A DNA stretch of 64,000 bases, from NCBI GenBank assembly GCA_043289735.1, contig CP171343.1, positions 1,102,931 to 1,166,930 of the forward strand, written 5' to 3'. Below the pieces are notes generated by a model, which saw nothing but the letters and a program-made list of their open reading frames with translations, had not been told where the DNA came from and ran no database searches. Each line of letters begins with the position of its first letter. The first letter of the stretch is position 1. This document shows, piece by piece, positions 15,721-23,647 of the stretch. The translations under genes were made by a program, and so were the position numbers. Source of the stretch: Acetilactobacillus jinshanensis_A. Lineage in GTDB: Bacteria; Bacillota; Bacilli; Lactobacillales; Lactobacillaceae.

Positions 15721-16984
15721 CGACCTTAATAAATTTCGGATCGACGGTGTTGACTAAGTAATCAGCTTCTTCACCGTTTTCCAACGGATCCATCCCGATC
15801 TTTTCGACGTATTTAGAAACCCGGATCGGAATAAAGAGTTCTAAGACTTTAATGATAATAACGTCCATGATCATAACGAAGACAATGGTAAAGACGGTTA
15901 CGCCTAACTGCAAAAGGAACTGGTGCATTCCACCGCCGTATAGCAAGCCGTTATGCTTTACGACGCTGTTGATCGAGCCGGTTGCAAACAGACCGGTTAA
16001 AATACTGCCCACGATGCCACTAACACCGTGGCAACCAAAGGCATCCAAGGTATCATCTAACTTAATCCGTCCTTTAACGTAATGAACAAAGAAGTAACTG
16101 CAAAGGGTTGCGATCAGACCGATCCAGACGGAGCCCCAGACGGTAACGTAACCGGCGGCCGGCGTAATGCCGACTAATCCACATAACGTCCCGGTACTAA
16201 CCCCGGATAAAGTCGGTTTGCCGTGAAAGATTCGGTCTAAAATCATCCAGACGACCATGGCGGTCCCGGTCGATACGGTAGTGGTCAAAGCCGCCTGCAT
16301 CGCAACGTTATTCATGGCTAACGCCGATCCGGCGTTAAAGCCGTACCAGCCGACCCAGAGGATCGTGGCACCTAGAACGACCCAGATCAGATTATAATGG
16401 GTCAGTTTCTGCTTATAATCCAAACGACGGCCCAGGAAGACCGCCAGGATCAACGCGGTAATTCCGGCGTTAATATGAACCACGGTTCCGCCGGCGAAGT
16501 CCAAAACGCCCAGTTTAGCTAAAAAGCCCCTCGGACTCCAGACCATGTGAGCCATCGGGTAATAAACCAGAATCGACCACAAAATAATGAAAGCCAACAG
16601 AAACCGAAAACGCATTCGGCCCACGACGGCACCCACGAACAATGCGGGCGTGATCACGGCGAACATCATTTCAAACATCAGGTGAGCACCGATCGGAATA
16701 TGAGTCTGCGGCATAATCGCTTTAAGATTAACACCGTGCAGAAATAAATGGTGAAAATTACCGATGATGCCTTTAAAGTTACCCACGAAAGATAGGTTAT
16801 AGCCGAAGGCAATCCACAGTAAGATCGCAATCCCCGTAATGATAAAGACGGACAGGGTAGTGTTGACCACGTTCTTCTTAGATACTAAGCCACCATAGAA
16901 GAAAGCCAGGCCCGGCGTCATGAAGAGCACCAGAATCGCTGACATAATTACAAAGAAGGTATTTACCGCATTCACGTTTGTCAT
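15698..16984 (-). CDS. amtB: ammonium transporter Amt/MEP/Rh family
   Basis: A 428-residue protein with about 11 membrane helices conducting ammonium/ammonia. The family block DFAGGTVVHINAGITALILA holds the first pore histidine (about 170) and DAFGCHGVSGIVGSILTGLFA holds the second (about 318). FFYGGLVSKKN at the N-terminus and WVVLGATILWVGWYGFNAGSAL also fit. No PII (glnK) gene lies next to it, which is unusual for many bacteria but known in lactobacilli. The start has aaggaa 5 bases upstream, and a TATACT-like -10 lies about 45 bases before the ATG. Confidence 0.96.
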   Translation of the reverse strand: MTNVNAVNTFFVIMSAILVLFMTPGLAFFYGGLVSKKNVVNTTLSVFIITGIAILLWIAFGYNLSFVGNFKGIIGNFHHLFLHGVNLKAIMPQTHIPIGAHLMFEMMFAVITPALFVGAVVGRMRFRFLLAFIILWSILVYYPMAHMVWSPRGFLAKLGVLDFAGGTVVHINAGITALILAVFLGRRLDYKQKLTHYNLIWVVLGATILWVGWYGFNAGSALAMNNVAMQAALTTTVSTGTAMVVWMILDRIFHGKPTLSGVSTGTLCGLVGITPAAGYVTVWGSVWIGLIATLCSYFFVHYVKGRIKLDDTLDAFGCHGVSGIVGSILTGLFATGSINSVVKHNGLLYGGGMHQFLLQLGVTVFTIVFVMIMDVIIIKVLELFIPIRVSKYVEKIGMDPLENGEEADYLVNTVDPKFIKVAKQRQQA

Positions 16985-17096
16985 TTCCTTTATACATGGT
17001 TAGATTTCCACTTTATATGTAAGAAAGTATAACACTATGAACGAATTGTTTAAAATAATCGGAATTTATGTAAGGTTATATAACATATAATAGCAA

Positions 17097-17128
17097 TAAA
17101 AAAGACCGGCAAACGCCGATCTTTCTGA
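17097..17128 (-). terminator. intrinsic terminator after the first hsp20 gene
   Basis: The minus-strand stem agatcggcg / cgccggtct type hairpin is followed by six T residues. It lies 20 bases after the hsp20 stop. Confidence 0.8.
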
Positions 17129-17147
17129 TAATTAGATTAAATTTATT

Positions 17148-17572
17148 TTACTTAATGTTGATACGGTGAGAACTATCAACTTTTTTAACATTCTTTGGTA
17201 AGTTCACTTTCAAAACTCCGCCATCGTAACTAGCGGAAATCTTAGCAAATTTAACGTTTGGTAAGTAGAAAGCACGCTCCACGTTACTCATAGAACGTTC
17301 ACTGCGGAGAACCTTACCTTTATTATTCTTTACGTTACGGTTAACATTATGAACAGCGTTAATCCGTAATGTATTATCACGGTAATCCATATGAATCCCG
17401 CTCTTCTTAAAGCCCGGTAATTCAGCGGTAACCTGATAGTCCTTTGGGTGTTCGACCACGTCGGTCTTCATGGGGTTAATCTTTGGCATGTCACTAAAGA
17501 AACTCTTACCAAGGTCATCAAAGAAGTCGTTCATTGGTCATCATTAAATACGTTACTTAAGTCTTCACTCAT
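17148..17572 (-). pseudogene. Hsp20 small heat-shock protein gene with N-terminal frameshift
   Basis: The alpha-crystallin domain is intact: MKTDVVEHPKDYQVTAELPGF, GIHMDYRDNTLRI, AFYLPNVKFAKISASYDGGVLKVNLPK. The well-placed start is the ATG at 17572 behind aaaggag. It reads MSEDLSNVFNDDQ and then meets TGA, while the rest of the protein continues in another frame from about 17537 (MNDFFDDLGKSFF). Comparison with the paralogue at 17696-18124 (MANELRNVFNDEEDPMDDFF) shows that one or two bases are missing around codon 12. The internal ATG at 17534 has no ribosome site. Either the chaperone is lost or this is a sequencing error. An imperfect CIRCE-like site lies upstream. Confidence 0.8.
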
Positions 17573-17603
17573 GATATAATCTCCTTTTAAAAATCGATTC
17601 ACT

Positions 17604-17629
17604 TTAGCACTCTTTTTAATTACTGCTAA
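17604..17629 (-). promoter_or_regulatory. CIRCE-like operator 1 (upstream of first hsp20)
   Basis: TTAGCACTC, 8 bases, then TACTGCTAA. The left half is identical to the canonical CIRCE half-site bound by HrcA; the right half has two mismatches. The spacer is 8 where CIRCE has 9. It lies about 32 bases upstream of the ATG at 17572. Confidence 0.6.
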
Positions 17630-17644
17630 ATACTCTCCGTAAAA

Positions 17645-17669
17645 GAAGACCGGCCATCGACCGGTCTCC
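17645..17669 (-). terminator. intrinsic terminator between the two hsp20 genes
   Basis: The minus-strand stem gagaccgg / ccggtcttc with a 7-base loop is followed by TTTT. It separates the two hsp20 transcripts. Confidence 0.75.
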
Positions 17670-17695
17670 TCAAATCAATTAAATCTAAATTTAAA

Positions 17696-18124
17696 TTACT
17701 TAATGTTAATACGATGACTGTTGTCATCTTTGGATACTTTCGGCAAGCTGACCTTTAGCAAACCGCCGTCGTAAGTAGCGCTAACTTTGCTCAAGTCAAC
17801 GTTCGGTAAGTAGAACGAACGGGCAACGTCACTGTTGGAACGTTCCTTGCGAAGAACGCGACCCTTATCATTCTTAGCGGTCTTGTTCAGCTTATGGGTA
17901 GCGTGGATCCGTAACGTGTTGTTACGGTAGTCCATGTGAATATCGTTCTTCTTGAAGCCCGGTAATTCAGAAGTTACCTGATAATCATTTTTATGTTCAA
18001 CGACATCCGTTTTCATCTGGTTATGGCTGGCAACGGAGTCGAATAAGCTCCGGCCGAAGTTGCCAAAGAAATCATCCATGGGATCTTCTTCATCATTAAA
18101 CACGTTTCTTAATTCATTTGCCAT
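17696..18124 (-). CDS. Hsp20/alpha-crystallin small heat-shock protein
   Basis: An ATP-independent holdase chaperone of 142 residues that keeps unfolding proteins soluble. The N-terminus is MANELRNVFNDEEDPMDDFFGNFGRSLFDS. The alpha-crystallin domain spans about 45-140 with VTSELPGFKKNDIHMDY, the A-x-x-x-n-GvL signature in ATYDGGLLKVSLPK, and the C-terminal I-x-I anchor HRINIK. The ATG at 18124 was chosen because aaagaggt precedes it and the paralogue starts equivalently. It is clearly paralogous to the frameshifted gene downstream. The upstream 330 bases hold three CIRCE-like operators and a good promoter, so heat-shock regulation by HrcA is likely (inference). Confidence 0.95.
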   Translation of the reverse strand: MANELRNVFNDEEDPMDDFFGNFGRSLFDSVASHNQMKTDVVEHKNDYQVTSELPGFKKNDIHMDYRNNTLRIHATHKLNKTAKNDKGRVLRKERSNSDVARSFYLPNVDLSKVSATYDGGLLKVSLPKVSKDDNSHRINIK

Positions 18125-18226
18125 AATGAAAACCTCTTTCAAATCAATTGAAATCAAACTTAATGAATCGATACCTAAGCTCAATTCAATTTTGATTTTA
18201 AACAACTCATCTAGAAACTCAATTAT

Positions 18227-18252
18227 TTAGCACTTATAATTTTAAGTGCTAA
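18227..18252 (-). promoter_or_regulatory. CIRCE-like operator 2
   Basis: A perfect inverted repeat TTAGCACTT, 8 bases, AAGTGCTAA. It differs from canonical CIRCE in the last base of each half and in having a one-base-shorter spacer. It lies in the hsp20 leader, about 100 bases before the start codon. Confidence 0.65.
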
Positions 18253-18354
18253 TAGATTTTAAAATAAAATCATGAGCGGAACGACTCGCTTTAAATCGTT
18301 CCATCTCACTTACCAATTCTTATGATAATCACTCTTAATTAGCAATGCAACTTT

Positions 18355-18380
18355 TTAGCACTTTTTTATAAGACTGCTAA
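18355..18380 (-). promoter_or_regulatory. CIRCE-like operator 3, overlapping the transcription start region
   Basis: TTAGCACTT, 8 bases, GACTGCTAA (one mismatch between the arms). It begins about 15 bases downstream of the -10 at 18395-18400. A second, outer inverted repeat (gcaatg / cattgc) flanks it. Confidence 0.6.
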
Positions 18381-18394
18381 CTCACATTGCAATT

Positions 18395-18425
18395 ATTATA
18401 TTAAACCCTAAAAAACGGAATGCAA
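18395..18425 (-). promoter_or_regulatory. hsp20 promoter between two operators
   Basis: On the minus strand TTGCAT (18420-18425) and a perfect TATAAT (18395-18400) are 19 bases apart. The pair is bracketed by CIRCE-like operators 3 and 4, the layout expected of a repressor-controlled heat-shock promoter. Confidence 0.55.
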
Positions 18426-18432
18426 GGGATTT

Positions 18433-18458
18433 TTAGCACTAATTTAAAATAGTGCTAA
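18433..18458 (-). promoter_or_regulatory. CIRCE-like operator 4, upstream of the -35
   Basis: A perfect inverted repeat TTAGCACTA, 8 bases, TAGTGCTAA, just upstream of the hsp20 -35 hexamer. Confidence 0.65.
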
Positions 18459-18467
18459 TTATTTTAA

Positions 18468-18504
18468 ATAAAAAACGCGCCAATGGCTAACGCCATGGCG
18501 TGTC
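18468..18504 (-). terminator. intrinsic terminator after the small acidic-protein genes
   Basis: The minus-strand hairpin built from cacgccatggc and gccattggcgcg is followed by TTTTTT. It ends the two-gene unit 18928-18512. Confidence 0.8.
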
Positions 18505-18511
18505 TTGATAG

Positions 18512-18709
18512 TTATAAAATTAATTTTATAATTAATTTACGGATAATCTTTTCGTGCAACGTCTTGGATAAGGTCTTCAAAGCGTCGTCACGGGTCTTGA
18601 CCTGATCCATATCGAAGATGATGGCTTCGATGTCACCGCCCTTAAAATCGAAGAGTTCGATGTATAAGTACGGATTGTAGCTATCATCGTCCTGAATCTT
18701 AGCATCCAT
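18512..18709 (-). CDS. small hypothetical protein, coupled to the upstream gene
   Basis: I do not recognise this 65-residue protein (begins MDAKIQDDDSYNPYLY, ends in a Lys/Ile/Leu helix). It starts three bases after the stop of the preceding gene (TAA-gca-ATG) without its own ribosome site. It may be translated by coupling, or the two may once have been one gene joined in frame. It is acidic in the first half and basic and hydrophobic at the end. Confidence 0.45.
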   Translation of the reverse strand: MDAKIQDDDSYNPYLYIELFDFKGGDIEAIIFDMDQVKTRDDALKTLSKTLHEKIIRKLIIKLIL

Positions 18710-18712
18710 TGC

Positions 18713-18928
18713 TTAGTAAAAGCCATCGGCCCAAACGGTATCGTCCATCTTCTTAAAGTCTTTCTTGGTGATGAAGCCACGCTTCTTGATTAAATCGATG
18801 GCTTTCTGAAGGTCATCATCAGAGTACTTGATTTTAGATTCACGGATTTCTTCTAAAGTCCGTTTATCGTCTTCGTCTCGCTTTGGTTGGTCCTGATCCG
18901 ATTCTTGACTATCGTCTTTTTCAGCCAT
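18713..18928 (-). CDS. small acidic hypothetical protein
   Basis: A 71-residue protein, unrecognised. The first 30 residues are almost all Asp/Glu/Lys/Gln/Ser (disordered, for example DDSQESDQDQPKRDEDD). A helical part follows (LEEIRESKIKYSDDDLQKAIDLIKKRGF) that resembles a small helix-turn DNA- or protein-binding module, but no family can be named. The ATG at 18928 is preceded by an excellent aggagg, so it is very likely expressed. It is divergent from the HlyC-type membrane gene. Confidence 0.6.
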   Translation of the reverse strand: MAEKDDSQESDQDQPKRDEDDKRTLEEIRESKIKYSDDDLQKAIDLIKKRGFITKKDFKKMDDTVWADGFY

Positions 18929-19048
18929 GTCAATTCCTCCTATGTTATGAGATGTACCTTTTAAGTTTATCATTCTAATCAACAGCTATCAAATAGAGTT
19001 GTTTCCAATAAATAATTTAAAGATTTAAAGAAAAGAAGGCAACTAACT

Positions 19049-20500
19049 ATGCTAATTTGGGAAATTATCGTTACCGTCCTTTCCTTCTTCATGGCCGGCT
19101 TTTTCGTGGCCTGTGAATTTGCGCTAGTCCAGACCCGAGAAAGTGAATTGCAGGAATCGGCCAATCAGGATAAGGACAACGGTAAAAAGATCCCCGTTAA
19201 ACTAAAGCGGGAAATCTACATGGTCACGCATCTAAATGACTACCTATCCACCACTCAAGTTGGAGTATCGCTAGGCGGTATTCTAATGGGCTGGGTTGGT
19301 GAAAAGCTGGTCGACGACGGCTTGGAGTACGTCTTCGGTCTGTCGCTCTGGCACATGAACAGCGATACCGTCGAATCCGCCAGCGCCATCGTCGGCCTAG
19401 TCTTACTGACCTACTTAGAAGTGGTCTTGACGGAAGTTACGCCCAAGAACCTGAGCACCGCCAAGTCCCGGTTCATGCTGGGCGTGGTATGTACACCGCT
19501 CCACTACTGCCATAAGCTCTTCTTCCCGTTAGTCTGGATGATCAACATCTCAGCGGAGCAGACCGTTAAGATCTTCGGCATCCACATGGCGGATCAGACC
19601 GACGAAGCCCTGTCGCAGGGCGAAATCCTGGACGTGTCCAGGAACGCCGTTAAGTCCGGCCAGTTAGACCAGAACGATTATACCTACATGGCCCGGGCCT
19701 TTAAGTTCAACGATAAAATCGCGAAGGACATCATGGTCGACCGAACCCAGCTGGTCGTCATCAACGACGACGATACGGTTCAGGACGCCATCAACGTCTA
19801 CCTAAAAAAGAAGTTCAGCCGTTTACCGGTCGTTAAGAACAATAATAAGGATAATATCCTGGGCTACGTTTACAATTACGATCTGATCCGTCAGCAGCAG
19901 GTCAACCCCGACGTTAAGGTCACTAAGTTATTACGAGACGTCGAGACCACCGCCGAAACGACGCCGATCACCCGTGTTCTGCAGCGGATGGTCAAGACCC
20001 ATACGCCGTTAATCGTCGTCGTCAACGAATACGGCGGAACCAGCGGCATCATTACGGATAAAGATATCTACGACGAACTCTTCGGAACCGTTCGTGACGA
20101 AGTCGATCCGTCCCTTAACGAATTCATCTTTAAGCAGCCCAAGGGCTCTTACCAAATCAACGGTAAAATCAACATCTACGATTTCGAACGTTACTTCAAT
20201 AACGAAATCCCCGAATTCAACAAGTCGGATGTCGTTACCCTATCCGGTTACTTCATTGATAAGTACCCGAACCTCCATAACGGTTCGTCCATTAACCTGG
20301 GCGGCTTTAACTTCAAGATCACGAAGCTCGAGAATTCCTTCGTTAAGTGGTTCGAAGTCACCCCGATTCACGAAAAAGCTAAACAGGCGATCGCTAATAA
20401 GAACAAAGCTGCGAAAGCTAATCAGCAGCAGAAGCCGTCTATAAAAAATCGTCCAAAAAATTTTGGACGATTTTTCTTTTTACCAAATCTATTTCTATAG
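19049..20500 (+). CDS. CNNM/CorC-HlyC family membrane protein with CBS pair
   Basis: A 483-residue protein. An N-terminal DUF21/CNNM membrane domain (about residues 1-185; GFFVACEFALVQTRESEL) is followed by a CBS pair (about 210-330; KDIMVDRTQLVVIND, TPLIVVVNEYGGTSGIITDKDI) and a C-terminal CorC/HlyC domain (about 345-430; GKINIYDFERYF). Relatives are linked to Mg2+/divalent cation efflux; hemolysin is a historical name. The start has aagaagg upstream. Oddly, the last 20 codons run through the gene's own terminator hairpin, and a TAA in another frame sits just before that hairpin. A late frameshift probably removed the original stop. Confidence 0.92.
   Translation: MLIWEIIVTVLSFFMAGFFVACEFALVQTRESELQESANQDKDNGKKIPVKLKREIYMVTHLNDYLSTTQVGVSLGGILMGWVGEKLVDDGLEYVFGLSLWHMNSDTVESASAIVGLVLLTYLEVVLTEVTPKNLSTAKSRFMLGVVCTPLHYCHKLFFPLVWMINISAEQTVKIFGIHMADQTDEALSQGEILDVSRNAVKSGQLDQNDYTYMARAFKFNDKIAKDIMVDRTQLVVINDDDTVQDAINVYLKKKFSRLPVVKNNNKDNILGYVYNYDLIRQQQVNPDVKVTKLLRDVETTAETTPITRVLQRMVKTHTPLIVVVNEYGGTSGIITDKDIYDELFGTVRDEVDPSLNEFIFKQPKGSYQINGKINIYDFERYFNNEIPEFNKSDVVTLSGYFIDKYPNLHNGSSINLGGFNFKITKLENSFVKWFEVTPIHEKAKQAIANKNKAAKANQQQKPSIKNRPKNFGRFFFLPNLFL
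20441..20476. terminator. intrinsic terminator, inside the 3' end of the CNNM gene
   Basis: The stem aaaaaatcgtccaaa / tttggacgatttttc is flanked by A and T runs, so it is usable in both directions. It lies wholly inside the annotated CNNM coding frame. Confidence 0.85.
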
Positions 20501-20818
20501 CATCGTCATAATGAAGCGGAAATAATGGTGACCCAGCACAAAACTAGCCTTCACTAACTTTTCCGCCTTTTTGGTGTCCGGAGCAACCAGAATCCGTTCA
20601 GGGCTATGGCGTAAGACCCGGTTCATCGCTTCGTTCTTGACGAATTCCGCTTGATAACTATTAAAACAAAAGGCGGTTTTTAACCGCTGCTTTAATTGTC
20701 TCAAGAAATAAAGCTTAGCCCGCAAACGGGCTCTCGGATCATCACCGTGATACACAAAGGCCTTCTGCCGAACCCGTTTCTTAAAAGCCTTTTGAATTCG
20801 ATTCTGTTTTAAATGCAT
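20495..20818 (-). CDS. small basic hypothetical protein
   Basis: I do not recognise this 107-residue protein. It is very basic (for example AFKKRVRQKAF, ARLRAKLYFLRQLKQRLK) without membrane helices. Its ATG overlaps the last codons of the MFS gene by 10 bases, so translational coupling is likely. Its stop overlaps the extended end of the convergent CNNM gene by 6 bases. A nucleic-acid-binding role is conceivable from composition only. Confidence 0.5.
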   Translation of the reverse strand: MHLKQNRIQKAFKKRVRQKAFVYHGDDPRARLRAKLYFLRQLKQRLKTAFCFNSYQAEFVKNEAMNRVLRHSPERILVAPDTKKAEKLVKASFVLGHHYFRFIMTML

Positions 20819-21918
20819 CTGATGAATCTGCGTTTATCCATAACTTCAATCAGAACTAACGCCAACGAAATTAAGACCAGAATCCCGGAAAAGCCAAACA
20901 GGAAACCGTAGCTTAGGCTTTCCACCACGATACCGTCAAACAACGGACCGACCGCCCGGCCCGCAGTCATAAAGACGTTGAAGTAGGCCTGATAACGGCC
21001 CTTTTCACCTAATCGAGCAAAACTGTCCATCCAGGCGGGAATATCGGGTAAACTGATCATTTCACCTAAAGTTAGAACGACCATTGACGGCATAAACGCA
21101 GCGTAATGACGGGCCGGAATCAGACCGAAGAAGGCCACCGCAAAGATCGCGACCCCGATGGCGATCTGAATCGAGACCCGGAAACGGCCAAAAATCCGGT
21201 TGACCAGCGCCTGACCGGCAACGATCATGACCCCGTTAATGACCCAGATCCAGCTGTAGTCAACGAACGTCATCCCGAGATCGATCATGTGAACGGACAT
21301 CACGCTGTCCCAGATGGAGTAACTCAGGTAAATACAGAAGACCATCTACTTCGTTAAATCCACGTTAAAGCACAGAACGGTCATCAATAACGCCGCCACA
21401 TAAAACAGGCTCGTGACCGAGAACAGGAACGCCGCGCCGCTTTTCAAGAGAAAACCGACCATCGCCGTGCCGATGACGATTCCAAGGTTCAAGCCGATGT
21501 ACATAATGTTGAAAATGTAGCGGGTGCTTTGTTCCACGATCGAAGTCGCATAGGAGTTAACCAGCGTCAAATTAGCTCCGTTACCGAGATCGAACGGCAT
21601 TAACAGTAGCGCGAACGCCGGCCAGCCGTGAAAGAAGATTAACGCCATGATCGAAACGGTCGAGATCAGGATAAAAATCACCGACGTTTTATAAGCGGAA
21701 TAGTTATCAAACAGATAACCGCCTAAGTAGTTGCCGATGATCATAAAGACCGACATAAATAATAAGACGACTCCGGAGACGGTCAGGGATTCGTGAAGAT
21801 AATTATGCATATACATGGTGACCAGCGGCCAGACGCATGATGATCCCGCGTTCAAAAGAATGGAATAAATCATCAGGATCGGCAGATTAATCGATTTTCG
21901 CTTAAAAATAACGGACAT
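20809..21918 (-). pseudogene. MFS transporter interrupted by an in-frame TAG
   Basis: The two halves are in the same reading frame. The first (21918-21346) holds six helices, with the MFS loop NYLGGYLFDNYSAYKT. It ends FNVDLTK followed by TAG, and the next codon is an ATG that opens the second half (VFCIYLSYSIWDSVMSVHM, then six helices). The central cytoplasmic linker expected between helices 6 and 7 is also short, so a deletion that created the stop is plausible. There is no ribosome site for reinitiation. The intact relative would be a drug/sugar-type efflux MFS of about 390-400 residues; the substrate is unknown. Alternatives are amber readthrough, split translation or an assembly error. 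Confidence 0.8.
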
Positions 21919-22023
21919 CCCCTTTGGAAAGCGTTAATTAATTTTATTATAATATTTAAATAAAGTAAGCGCTTTTTTTCCCGCAACCAATGATATACAA
22001 TAATCATAGTTAAAGAATCCGCT

Positions 22024-22054
22024 TTCATGATTAACCGAACCGATTCTGTATAAT
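22024..22054 (+). promoter_or_regulatory. candidate zwf promoter
   Basis: A perfect TATAAT (22049-22054) lies 37 bases upstream of the zwf start, with a TTCATG-like -35 19 bases before it. A cre-like sequence (agtaagcgcttttt, about 21964-21977) lies 85 bases upstream and could bind CcpA; that part is weak. Confidence 0.45.
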
Positions 22055-22090
22055 TTTGAATTTAAAATCTTAAAAAGGAGCGTGACGACG

Positions 22091-23548
22091 TTGGCAACTG
22101 AAAAAAAAGCCTTAATTATGCTTTTCGGTGCCACTGGTGATCTAGCCCACCGAAAGTTATACCCAGCTATCTTTAACCTTTATAAGAAGGGTAGCCTTCG
22201 AAAACATTTTGCATTAATCGGAACTGGTCGTCATCCGTGGACTCACGAAAAATTACGTCAAGTCGTTGCTAAGTCCGTTCAAAGCTTAGCTGATAATGAT
22301 ACTCAGGTGAAGAATTTCGTTAGTCATTTCTATTACCAGCGACATGACGTTACTAATCCATCCCATTATGTCGTTTTAAAGAAATTAGCCGATAAATTAG
22401 ACAAAAAGTATCAATTAGACGGTAACCGAATCTATTACATCGCTTTAGCTCCGCGATTCTTTGGCATCGTATCCAAGAACCTACGTGAACAGCACGTCTT
22501 ATCCGATAACGGCTTTAACCGTTTAATCATCGAAAAGCCGTTCGGACACGATTACCCATCCGCTAAGAAATTAAACGATTCCTTAGCCGCTACCTTTAAG
22601 AAGGATCAGATCTTCCGAATCGATCATTACTTAGGTAAAGAACTAGTTCAAAACATCTACGCTTTACGTTTCGCTAACCCGTTATTCGAAAACGTCTGGA
22701 ACCATAATTACATTGATAACGTCCAGATCACCTTAGCTGAAGGCTTAGGCGTTGAAAAACGAGCTGGTTATTACGACGGCACCGGTGCTTTACGTGACAT
22801 GGTCCAGAACCACATCATGCAAGTCTTAGGCGTTATCGCCATGGAACCGCCGAAGACCTTTAACGATACTGACATTCATGCCGCCAAAGCCAAAGCTTTA
22901 AACAGCGTTCAGATCTATGACGCCGACGGCGTTGCTAAGAACTTCGTCCGTGGCCAGTACGGTGCCAAAGGCGATCAGCATGAATATCGCGAAGAACCCG
23001 GCGTTCCGCACGATTCCAATACCGAAACCTACGTCGCCGGTAAAATTAACGTTAAGACGCCGCGTTGGCAAGGCGTTCCGTTCTACGTTCGCACCGGTAA
23101 GATGCTGGGTAAGAAAGAAACCCGGGTCGACATCGTCTTTAAGCCGGCTAAGAACATCTTTGGTAACGGTAACCACGTTAAGCCCGCCGTCTTAACGATT
23201 CATATCGAACCTGAATCCGGCTTCAAGTTAGCATTCAACCGTAAGCAAATCGGCAACGGCTTTAAGATGACTACCGCTTCCATGAATGATATGGAATCCA
23301 AGCAAGCAATTGCTAAGACTCCACAGCCGTACGAACGTTTAATCAACGATGCTCTAGCCGGTGACCTATCTAACTTTGCCGGCTGGCCAGAAATCGCTCA
23401 CGACTGGAAATTCGTTGACCCAATCCGTAAGTACTGGGATTCCAAGAAGCCTGACTTCCCTAATTACACGCCTGGTACCATGGGTCCAAAAGCTGCCGAC
23501 GAATTACTCAAACGTTCCGGCCGTCACTGGATCTACCCAGAAAAGTAA
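22091..23548 (+). CDS. zwf: glucose-6-phosphate 1-dehydrogenase
   Basis: First step of the oxidative pentose phosphate/phosphoketolase route: glucose 6-phosphate plus NAD(P)+ to 6-phosphogluconolactone. The N-terminal nucleotide motif is FGATGDLAHRKLYPA, and the active-site signature is RIDHYLGKELVQNIYALRFAN (His and Lys catalytic). The length of 485 residues is normal. I chose the TTG at 22091 because the aaggag site is about 10 bases upstream; the GTG at 22082 is almost on top of it. It is followed by a terminator and then by a gnd gene, so the oxidative branch is clustered but not on one obligatory transcript. Confidence 0.97.
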   Translation: MATEKKALIMLFGATGDLAHRKLYPAIFNLYKKGSLRKHFALIGTGRHPWTHEKLRQVVAKSVQSLADNDTQVKNFVSHFYYQRHDVTNPSHYVVLKKLADKLDKKYQLDGNRIYYIALAPRFFGIVSKNLREQHVLSDNGFNRLIIEKPFGHDYPSAKKLNDSLAATFKKDQIFRIDHYLGKELVQNIYALRFANPLFENVWNHNYIDNVQITLAEGLGVEKRAGYYDGTGALRDMVQNHIMQVLGVIAMEPPKTFNDTDIHAAKAKALNSVQIYDADGVAKNFVRGQYGAKGDQHEYREEPGVPHDSNTETYVAGKINVKTPRWQGVPFYVRTGKMLGKKETRVDIVFKPAKNIFGNGNHVKPAVLTIHIEPESGFKLAFNRKQIGNGFKMTTASMNDMESKQAIAKTPQPYERLINDALAGDLSNFAGWPEIAHDWKFVDPIRKYWDSKKPDFPNYTPGTMGPKAADELLKRSGRHWIYPEK

Positions 23549-23581
23549 ACCGTAAGCTAAATATTTGACTATGATATAATT

Positions 23582-23614
23582 AAAGCCAAGCTATTAATTA
23601 GCTTGGCTTTTTTG
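23582..23614 (+). terminator. intrinsic terminator between zwf and gnd1
   Basis: A near-perfect stem aaagccaagct / agcttggcttt is followed by six T residues. Confidence 0.85.
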
Positions 23615-23647
23615 TTACTAAACTTTTAACTTCAAAGGAAGATTCAA

